Assembly (NCBI GenBank): GCA_030145595.1
Contig: JAQYVG010000058.1
Coordinates: 1 to 14,562, forward strand
Length of the DNA stretch: 14,562 bases
Direction of reading: 5' to 3'
DNA from: Desulfobacterales bacterium
GTDB taxonomy: Bacteria > Desulfobacterota > Desulfobacteria > Desulfobacterales > UBA11574
The notes under the pieces were generated by a model. That model worked only from the letters and a program-made list of their open reading frames with translations. It did not search any database and had not been told where the DNA came from. The stretch's first letter is position 1; the number at the start of each line of letters is the position of its first letter. The position numbers and the translations under genes are program-made. Positions 1 through 6,119 of this stretch are shown here, piece by piece.

Positions 1-57
1 GAGTGGGGATACATTAAGCCGTAGCAAAATAATAATTAAGCGTAAAACAACAGGTCC

Positions 58-2274
58 ATGCCAAAAAAACCGAAAGCCAAAATTAAAGAAGAAATAGATC
101 TTAAAACAAGCCTGCTTACTACCAAAGGCTTTCTAGACATTGTCAAAAAGATAGATACTTTGCCTGACATGCAACGGACGGCCTACGGTCAAACCCGCAG
201 CCTTTATCAGACCATTTCCAAGGGCAAAGATCTTGATGCCTTAGCCCAAGAATTAGAAGCGTTTTTTGGCAAGCCTGTCAAACTTGCCGGGAAATCAATG
301 CCGTTAAAGCTGCGGTTAAATCCCTCTATCAAATACTTGGGCGGTGTTCGCAAAAATCAGCTTTTATTTTTAAAAAAAGTAAAAGCGGGTTTTTATTACG
401 GGGCGTTATGGCCCTGGACGAGAGAGCCGGATAAGATCACCGTGCATTTGGGATTCTGCAGCCATAAAACGTCGGATAAAGACTTCAAGCAACTTAAAGA
501 GCTGGTCAAATCAAAAATTTTGCACGAAAAGGTTTTTGAAAAATTCGATTCCCATATCGGCACCCAAGTTTGCGGAATAAGCCTGGCTTCTTTTTTGCAG
601 ATGGCCTCAATGGAAAAAATATCGTGTAGACTTAAAATCCAAGCAGGTAAAAAGACTGGTGATCTGCACATATTAAACGGCAATTTGATCGCCGCTGAAA
701 CCGTCGGTCTAGCAACAAAAGTTGCTGCTCCCGTAATCATAAGCTGGGAAGACGCCGTTATCGAAGTCGAGCAGCCAAGCGCTAAAAAAGAAAACGAAAT
801 TAACCAGCCCGTAGTTCAACTGTTAATGGAAGCGCTTAAAATCAAAGCTAAAGAAGCGCCTGGCAAAAAGAAGCCCAAAGTTACTAAAAAAGACCTAAAC
901 GAGACTGTGGCTGCAAATCTCCTGGCACTGTCTGAAATGATATCAACACTTAAGATTAAACGCTTACGGAAAATTGCTGTCGCACTTTTGGTTGCAGGCG
1001 CAGTGGCCCTGAGCGCGCCCGTAGCGTTACACTCTGTAAAGACCTGGCCCATCAAAAAAGAATATCAGAGTGTTCTGGCGCAGGTGGAGAATCAACAGGA
1101 TCCCAGACAAAAGATAATACTATTGCAATATTTTGTGAACGCTCAGGAGCAAAGTGAATATGCAAACAATGCTCAAGAAATGATAAAAAAAGTGCGCACG
1201 CTTTTTGAAAAACAAAGCTTCAACACACTCGTTATTAACGCCGACAAACTGCTTGCAAACAATGATTACGAAAAAACAAGAAGGGTTTATAGAGAGTATC
1301 TTAATAAATATCCCCAGAGCATACATACCCTTGAAATCAAAAAGAAAACTGCAGAAATTGCACAACACGTCGATAATCGAGGCTATCACGTCTTTGTCAA
1401 AACCTCCGGCGGTGATGATGATGAAAGAATCTTTTCATATGTTCAATACTTGGAAAAATATCCAAACGGTAAGCATCGAGGTGAAGTCAACAAATTAATC
1501 GCCGATATGACCGTAGAGTTTTATCGCTATTTTGAAAAGCAGATAACCATATGTCAAAATCAAAAGGACTGGGCGCAGTGCATCCAGCTCAGTGATACGT
1601 TTATCAACATCTATCCCAGCCACAGGCGAGCAAACGAAATAAAAAAAGCACGGACTTTATTTCAAGAAAAACTTAAAGAAAAGAAAACCCTGGCCAATTT
1701 GAGGCAAAAGGCCGAACATGCCGGCAGCGACTATAAAGCTGCCAGACAAATATATTTCGATTATTATAATTCTAAGCCGGATTCACCTTTAAAAGATAAG
1801 ATTATTATCGAGCTGACTAAGTTGCAAGAACAGGAAGAGCTGGCGAGGCTGCAGAGCGAAAGAGATAAAATTACGGCGTTACTTCAAGAGTCAAAGGGCA
1901 GGTTTGCCGATAAAGGCAACGGCACTGTGATTGACACAAAAACCGGTTTGATGTGGAGCATGCTGGACTCCTTGCAGGAGCTGAAAAAATGGCTTGACTA
2001 TGAATCGGCTGCAAAATATGTTCAAAATCTAAGTGCCGGCGGATATCAAGATTGGCGCCTGCCGACTGAAAGTGAGTTGACAGGAATCTATAAAACCAAA
2101 CCTTTCTTTCCACCCAAGACGGCAGAATGGTATTGGACATCAGAAAGCTATGCGCGCTATTCGGGCAGTTGGCAAAAAATGGTTACGATTGTAACGACCG
2201 CAAGAGAAACAGAGTGGAACAAAGAACAAACATATGCTCAAGAAAGCGGCGCCGTGCATGCTGTCAGACCTTAA
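58..2274 (+). CDS. Membrane-anchored DUF4388-like / helical-repeat / DUF1566 protein
   Basis: 738 aa, function unknown. Residues about 172-240 resemble a DUF4388 (PATAN-type) region: a leading GISLASFLQM segment, a GDLHILNGNLIAAE segment and a closing IISWEDAVIEVE strand. A single hydrophobic helix lies at about 303-325 after a Lys/Arg-rich stretch, so the first 300 residues should be cytoplasmic and the rest periplasmic. Residues about 330-600 contain recurring units ending in YLNKYPQS, YLEKYPNG, FINIYPSH and YFDYYNSKP, like TPR or BamD-type helical repeats. Residues about 618-738 form a DUF1566 (Lcl_C) domain, shown by GNGTVIDTKTGLMW, GGYQDWRLPTESEL and WYWTSESYA. The ATG is preceded only by a weak AGG. 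The domain calls are by motif memory. The architecture suggests an envelope protein linking a cytoplasmic interaction module to an extracytoplasmic DUF1566 domain, but no substrate can be named. Confidence 0.88.
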   Translation: MPKKPKAKIKEEIDLKTSLLTTKGFLDIVKKIDTLPDMQRTAYGQTRSLYQTISKGKDLDALAQELEAFFGKPVKLAGKSMPLKLRLNPSIKYLGGVRKNQLLFLKKVKAGFYYGALWPWTREPDKITVHLGFCSHKTSDKDFKQLKELVKSKILHEKVFEKFDSHIGTQVCGISLASFLQMASMEKISCRLKIQAGKKTGDLHILNGNLIAAETVGLATKVAAPVIISWEDAVIEVEQPSAKKENEINQPVVQLLMEALKIKAKEAPGKKKPKVTKKDLNETVAANLLALSEMISTLKIKRLRKIAVALLVAGAVALSAPVALHSVKTWPIKKEYQSVLAQVENQQDPRQKIILLQYFVNAQEQSEYANNAQEMIKKVRTLFEKQSFNTLVINADKLLANNDYEKTRRVYREYLNKYPQSIHTLEIKKKTAEIAQHVDNRGYHVFVKTSGGDDDERIFSYVQYLEKYPNGKHRGEVNKLIADMTVEFYRYFEKQITICQNQKDWAQCIQLSDTFINIYPSHRRANEIKKARTLFQEKLKEKKTLANLRQKAEHAGSDYKAARQIYFDYYNSKPDSPLKDKIIIELTKLQEQEELARLQSERDKITALLQESKGRFADKGNGTVIDTKTGLMWSMLDSLQELKKWLDYESAAKYVQNLSAGGYQDWRLPTESELTGIYKTKPFFPPKTAEWYWTSESYARYSGSWQKMVTIVTTARETEWNKEQTYAQESGAVHAVRP

Positions 2275-2276
2275 GG

Positions 2277-2555
2277 TTGATGGCGTTGTAAAAAGTCCCA
2301 TCTACTGCGCTTGTCCGCCGTCAGTGTGGCGGGCTTGTCCGCCTCAGGCGGGTTGTAGTATTTTTTCAGACACTCGGCATACTACCTGTATAGCCTCGTT
2401 CCTGAACTGCACAGCGAGTGCATTCCACGCAGCTTGACTTCGGCGAGCTCCCTTCGGTCTGAGCGTTCGACTGAGCTCACGCCGAAGTCTCAGGGTCGAA
2501 GACAGTCGAGTCGCTGCAGGGAGCTTCCATTCGTGACTTTTTACAAGAGCAGCAA
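2277..2555. repeat. MITE-like element with 21-bp terminal inverted repeats
   Basis: The ends are inverted copies: 2277-2297 and the reverse complement of 2535-2555 match at 17 of 21 positions, including a perfect inner 12-mer TTGTAAAAAGTC. The 279-bp element has no convincing gene. Inside are two short GC hairpins (CCGCC/GGCGG at 2315-2332 and at 2339-2351) and a longer imperfect hairpin whose base is a perfect 10-bp stem (2436-2445 with 2480-2489). It begins two bases after the stop of the upstream gene and ends within the putative ribosome binding site of the next. Ends of this type recur, in my memory, in Desulfobacterales genomes, but I could not check. No clear target duplication is seen; an 8-bp AAGGTTGA occurs at both edges (2273-2280, 2554-2561), overlapping the repeats. 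Confidence 0.7.
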
Positions 2556-2566
2556 GGTTGAGACCC

Positions 2567-3304
2567 TTGAAAAATTGGATCCCTAAAAAAATAGCTGCCG
2601 GCAAAGACCGCAAACAAAAAAGATGCCTGTCTTGCGGAACTACTGAAAACATGTACAGGCGCAGGTATTGTTCCAAAGATTGCCGGCAAAAATTACTCTA
2701 TGCGCTGGGGATAAGAACCGGCTTGCTCAAGGCATTGAATACGCGCTATGCAACTTTTTATTTTACTGAAAAAATTATCATCATGGACATCCTCCCCCAT
2801 TTTTCCAGGGAGATATTGAGCTTTATTTATCCGCGTTCCAGCGGCGAAAAACCTGCCCAAGATTACTGCCGTATGTCTGACTTGTTAGGGAATGAATGGT
2901 GGGCTGAAAAAAAACGAACGCATAAACATTACCTCGCCAATCGTCACATATATAATCAGGCTGTACGCAACGGCTGCCACGAAGGCGTTGTTATACCGCT
3001 TGAAACCAGGGTTCCTGCCGTAAAAGGTGCATCACTAACGCATCTGAAGTTAGGCAAGTCGGACTTGGACTCTCCTGAGCTTGAAAAGAAAATAAAAAGT
3101 GCTTTCCGGCTTCAAGTTAAAAAGCATCACCCCGATCTCGGCGGAGATGCAGGTAGCTTCAGAAAAGTGCACCAGGCATACAAGGACCTGCTCAGCTGGG
3201 CGGAAAGCCCTACTTTTCTGAGACGCCGGGGGTTTCCGGACAAATGGTTTTATGACAGCGATACGGACGGATGGATACAGCCGAAGCCTTACTTAAGAAA
3301 GTAA
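2567..3304 (+). CDS. J-domain protein with N-terminal CxxC/CxxxC zinc finger
   Basis: 245 aa from the TTG at 2567. Residues 20-39 hold a C-x2-C...C-x3-C set (CLSCG ... YCSKDC) that should bind zinc. The C-terminal part (about 160-215) is a J-domain: a basic helix KIKSAFRLQVKKHHPD with HPD at 188-190, a LGGDAG turn, then FRKVHQAYKDLL, the family helix III. J-domains stimulate the ATPase of an Hsp70 (DnaK) partner, so this is probably a specialised co-chaperone; the G/F and DnaJ-type zinc repeats of true DnaJ are absent. Start: the in-frame TTG at 2558 abuts AAGG (2554-2557), while the TTG at 2567 has AAGG 9 nt upstream, so I prefer 2567. A stop at 2534 inside the adjoining repeat blocks extension. 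The element may have replaced the original 5' end. The stop lies 6 nt before the next gene. Confidence 0.82.
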   Translation: MKNWIPKKIAAGKDRKQKRCLSCGTTENMYRRRYCSKDCRQKLLYALGIRTGLLKALNTRYATFYFTEKIIIMDILPHFSREILSFIYPRSSGEKPAQDYCRMSDLLGNEWWAEKKRTHKHYLANRHIYNQAVRNGCHEGVVIPLETRVPAVKGASLTHLKLGKSDLDSPELEKKIKSAFRLQVKKHHPDLGGDAGSFRKVHQAYKDLLSWAESPTFLRRRGFPDKWFYDSDTDGWIQPKPYLRK

Positions 3305-3310
3305 AGAATC

Positions 3311-3790
3311 ATGATTCAAATAAACCGCGGCTTAACACCCGGTCAGTATAAAATAGCCGATATATTCCCCGAAATTAGAGCAAAACCGATCCTTGCGGAA
3401 ATTTTTAGAAACAAACAGGAAAGCGAGGATGTCATTGCCAACACAAATGTGATCATAATCAACAGACATCACGAAATGTCCGTCGACAACCAGGACGGGT
3501 CCATAACCATCGGCCTCAACCATCTGCAACAATCCGACACCGAAATACTGTACCTTGACATCATCCATGAACTTGTGCATGTCAGGCAGCAGCGGGACGG
3601 CCTCGACCTGTATGACAAGACCAAAGCCTATGTAGATCGACCTACGGAAATTGATGCTTATGCACTTACAGTTAAAGAAGCCCGGAGAATCGGCTTTACA
3701 GAAGCCCAAATCCTGAATTACTTGCAGGTGGAATGGATTACACCCCAAGAGCACCGGCGGCTTGCCAAAAGGTTAGATGTAGAGTTTTAG
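3311..3790 (+). CDS. Small HExxH zincin-like metallopeptidase-fold protein
   Basis: 159 aa, no signal peptide, presumably cytoplasmic. A helix around IIHELVHVRQ carries the zinc-protease motif H86-E-L-V-H90, with E87 as the likely general base. Downstream, PTEIDAYALTVKEARRIG supplies E113 (and D115) as a probable third ligand, the arrangement seen in gluzincin-like and ImmA/IrrE-like small proteins (Glu in an ExDA(Y/F)A helix). The short length and lack of other domains leave substrate open; catalytic activity is inferred from motif only. It starts 6 nt after the J-domain gene on the same strand, so the two are almost certainly co-transcribed, which suggests a shared job in protein quality control or processing. 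Only 18 nt separate its stop from that of the convergent selD, with no obvious terminator between them. Confidence 0.82.
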   Translation: MIQINRGLTPGQYKIADIFPEIRAKPILAEIFRNKQESEDVIANTNVIIINRHHEMSVDNQDGSITIGLNHLQQSDTEILYLDIIHELVHVRQQRDGLDLYDKTKAYVDRPTEIDAYALTVKEARRIGFTEAQILNYLQVEWITPQEHRRLAKRLDVEF

Positions 3791-3808
3791 ATCAAACAAG
3801 ACCTGGTA

Positions 3809-4870
3809 TTATCGGAAGACCAGACAAATTTCATCCTGGCGTTCTGTGACATGGCCGATAATGCGCGCCTGATCAACTCCGGCATTTATCAGCGCTTCCA
3901 GCATATTCTCACTGCCGCTGGCAGGTACGGAGACCAGCAATCCGCCGCTGGTCTGAGGATCATAAACGATTTCCTGGTGCCAGGCCGGCAGTTTATTTTC
4001 AAATCTTAAATTTTCGGCCACCAGCCGGCGGTTGGATGCATTCATACCGGTATTCATCCCTTTTTTATACATGGCAAGCGCCTCTTGCATAATGGGAATT
4101 TCATCCATGCTGATCTCAAGCCGAACATCTGAGCCTGCGGCCATTTCAAAAGCATGTCCCGCCAGCCCGAATCCGGTAACGTCAGTGGCGGCATGCACTT
4201 TGAAACCTTGCATTATCTCTGCTGCGGTCTTATTGAGAGTTGTAATAGTTGCCAGGCATTCATCCATAGCGGATGTTGAAACCCATTTTTTTAAATTGGC
4301 ATTAAAGATGACACCGGAACCGATCGGTTTGGTCAGGATGAGGACGTCTCCCGCCTTTGCTCCGCTGTTGGTCCAGTATTTTTGCGGATGAACGACTCCG
4401 GTGACCGCCAGTCCGAACTTGGGTTCATCATCTTCGATGCTGTGCCCGCCGGCCAGAACCGCACCGGCCTCGTTAATTTTATTTAATGCACCGGCAACGA
4501 TCTGGTGCAATACTTCCGGAGCCAGCTTCTTAGAAGGAAAAGCCACTAAATTAAGGCAGGTGAGCGGACGGCCGCCCATGGCATATACATCGCTGATCGC
4601 ATTTGCCGCCCCAATCTGGCCGAACAGGTAGGGATCATTGACCGGCGGCGTGATAAAGTCGGCGGTAGTTACGATAGCAATTTCATCGCTAAGACGATAA
4701 ATACCGGCGTCATCACCGGTCTCAATTCCAACCAGAAGATTGGGGTCATGGTTCTTTGGCAGCTTTGCCAACAATTCACCGAGCCCGACCGGGTCGATTT
4801 TGGCAGCTCACCCGCAGGTTTTCGACAGACTCAGCAAAGTCGGCTTATTAAAAATGTTCCACATTGCCAC
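3809..4870 (-). CDS. selD: Selenide, water dikinase (selenophosphate synthetase), Sec-containing
   Basis: SelD makes selenophosphate from selenide and ATP, the selenium donor for Sec-tRNA and selenouridine synthesis. Family signatures include PNLLVGIETGDDAGIYRL, TTADFITPPVNDPYLFGQIGAANAISDVYAMGG, LAGGHSI and DPQTSGGLL. Uninterrupted reading gives only 321 aa from a TTG at 4774, lacking the catalytic N-terminus. Reading through the in-frame TGA at 4808-4810 adds SKTCG-U-AAKIDP, which matches the family catalytic loop: U sits three residues before the conserved Lys, as Cys17 does before Lys20 in E. coli. AAGGAG (4877-4882, minus strand) lies 6 nt before a GTG at 4870 and 12 nt before the ATG at 4864; I chose the GTG (353 aa, Sec21, Lys24), but the ATG is possible. 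Length fits the family (about 345-350 aa). A TGA here implies that the host has selA, selB and selC. Confidence 0.93.
4762..4810 (-). promoter_or_regulatory. Putative bacterial SECIS hairpin after the selD UGA
   Basis: Bacterial selenocysteine insertion needs a stem-loop just 3' of the UGA. Here, 13 nt after UGA, ACC...GGT can pair (4794-4778) around a loop containing GGUC; alternatively CCC-GGUC-GGG forms a tight tetraloop. A lower stem between GCTGCCAA (just after UGA) and TTGGCA-AA-GC (4771-4762) could extend it. Unpaired G-G-U in the apical loop at about this distance resembles the E. coli fdhF SECIS. Folding was done by eye. Confidence 0.5.
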
Positions 4871-4923
4871 GAAGCGCTCCTTTTGTACAAACCGGACAAT
4901 TTGATGTTGATGGAGATAAGGTT

Positions 4924-4952
4924 ATCATACAAGGGTCATTAACTAGTGTCCG
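4924..4952 (-). promoter_or_regulatory. Candidate sigma-70 promoter for selD, -35 inside repeat end
   Basis: On the minus strand, CGGACA (4952-4947; 4 of 6 matches to TTGACA) is followed after 17 nt by TATGAT (4929-4924; 5 of 6 matches to TATAAT). Transcription would begin near 4917, about 47 nt before the selD start. The -35 lies inside the terminal inverted repeat of the 4944-5111 element and the -10 lies outside it. Prediction by eye only. Confidence 0.35.
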
Positions 4953-5111
4953 TCCATAAATGGTCTTTTTGCCCAATCTCTGCGTTATGCTCAAAAAATA
5001 ATCCTCGGAATAACAACTATATGCGTGCCTGTCCCGAGCCATTTTCGGGGTGGTTATTTTTTTCGCATGCCTTGATCTTGAACAAAAATCCTCATTTATG
5101 GATGGTCATTA
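4944..5111. repeat. MITE-like element with 19-bp terminal inverted repeats
   Basis: The end at 4944-4962 and the reverse complement of 5093-5111 match at 16 of 19 positions, with the inner TCCATAAATG perfect. The 168-bp element has no credible gene; the ORF crossing it on the minus strand has no family features. Both ends start with TA, as expected if it was mobilised by a TA-targeting (IS630/mariner-like) transposase, though that is inference. An internal CCCGA/TCGGG hairpin lies near 5034-5048. The 12-mer GGTCATTAACTA occurs both immediately left (4934-4945) and at the right end (5104-5115), which could be the remnant of another copy's right end. It lies between the hydrolase gene and selD. 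Confidence 0.65.
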
Positions 5112-5271
5112 ACTACAGCTACTAGAAAGGATATCTATATATATTAAGAATACCTTTATGTAAAATCGTTAATATCGATAAAGTTTGCGATTTTGATTGA
5201 TCATTTCAATGATTAGATTGCCTAAAGTATTTATAAGGACGTAAAAACAAATCACCCGGGAGGTGCAATCT
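5112..5271. other. AT-rich intergenic stretch, no gene seen
   Basis: Together with the repeat element this makes a gene-free gap of about 400 bp between selD and the hydrolase gene. It holds a 7-bp inverted repeat AAAATCG/CGATTTT (5162-5168 and 5188-5194) and a candidate terminator next to the hydrolase stop. I see no small ORF with a ribosome binding site and no RNA gene. Confidence 0.5.
5243..5265 (-). terminator. Weak candidate terminator after the hydrolase gene
   Basis: Reading the minus strand just after the stop at 5272, CACC-TCCCG-GGTG is followed by ATTTG and a TTTTT run. The stem is only 4 bp, so strength is doubtful. Confidence 0.35.
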
Positions 5272-6021
5272 TTATCGCGAAATTGTATCCACAGCGGCAA
5301 ATTGGGGTTCGTGCAGCGGAATCAGGATGTCGGCACTCTCCTTGATTTTCAGCATAATGTCATAGGCCTCGTATACATTCACATGGGTGCCCGGCGGGAT
5401 GACATCCATTTCCATAGCCGTGATTTCAACCGGCGGAAAAAAATTTTCTTTGATGACACAGAAGCCGGTGATAGCGGCTTTGCCGCCCGGCGTGTCCACG
5501 AAAATCGTCAGGCCGCCTGCAGTATGAACCGGTGTATGCTTCACCCGAATTCCCGGCACGATTTCCGCGTCACCATCCAGCGCCTTAATCTGCCCGTTTT
5601 CTTCAACATCCTCGATGTAATCCTCCAGATAACGGAAATCCAGGGGGTGGGGGTCGTGAATCCGTGCGATCTCTTTTTTGTGGGTATAGAAGGTGGCGTT
5701 TGTGCATTTGTAATCGTTTTCACAGTGGTCGTTATGAAGATGTGTATGGATCACCACATCGATGTCCTCGGGCGCCAGGTCCCAGCGGGCCAACCCTTCT
5801 TCAAAGGTGTAGATCTTGCCGCCGACGGCCTCTTCCCGGTCTGGAGACTGGATCGGGTGCATCTCTCCGGTATCCACCAGAATCTTGCGGTCACCGCCCT
5901 CCAGATACCAGCAGTAGATAGGGATGGTATATTGCCTGCCATAGTGATGCTGGTAGGTCATCATGCCTTTATCGAATATTTTGGTCCCCATGACAATGGG
6001 ATGGATTGTAAAAGTGTTCAT
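5272..6021 (-). CDS. Metallo-beta-lactamase-fold hydrolase (AHL-lactonase-like family)
   Basis: 249 aa, cytoplasmic by lack of signal peptide. The fold is shown by the zinc motif in HTHLHNDH (H94, H96, D98, H99), a second loop HTPVHTAGG with ligand H166, and a closing IPLHEPQF histidine. The spacing and the IKENF segment resemble N-acyl homoserine lactonases such as AiiA. However, the bridging Asp that should precede that segment (TIDASYTKENF in AiiA) is replaced: the sequence reads ITGFCVIKENF, with G186, F187 and C188. Lactonase activity is therefore not assured, and other hydrolytic or even redox roles are possible. The ATG is preceded by AAGAGG with suitable spacing. The gene points toward selD but is separated by about 400 bp, a probable terminator and a repeat element, so I do not infer an operon. 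Confidence 0.85.
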   Translation of the reverse strand: MNTFTIHPIVMGTKIFDKGMMTYQHHYGRQYTIPIYCWYLEGGDRKILVDTGEMHPIQSPDREEAVGGKIYTFEEGLARWDLAPEDIDVVIHTHLHNDHCENDYKCTNATFYTHKKEIARIHDPHPLDFRYLEDYIEDVEENGQIKALDGDAEIVPGIRVKHTPVHTAGGLTIFVDTPGGKAAITGFCVIKENFFPPVEITAMEMDVIPPGTHVNVYEAYDIMLKIKESADILIPLHEPQFAAVDTISR

Positions 6022-6119
6022 GCTTATCCTCTTTTATTGGAATTAAATGACTGCAGGTTAACACTGACGGTTCTATCTGTAAATATCAATTTTGAGGAAA
6101 AAAGGTTGTTTGCGCTCAA

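Noticed and set aside
2344..2689. Frames crossing the 2277-2555 element
   Set aside because: They read through palindromic hairpins and terminal repeats and have no protein-like features.
4848..5042. 64-codon minus-strand frame overlapping the 5' end of selD
   Set aside because: It overlaps the corrected selD N-terminus in another frame and runs into the non-coding repeat element.
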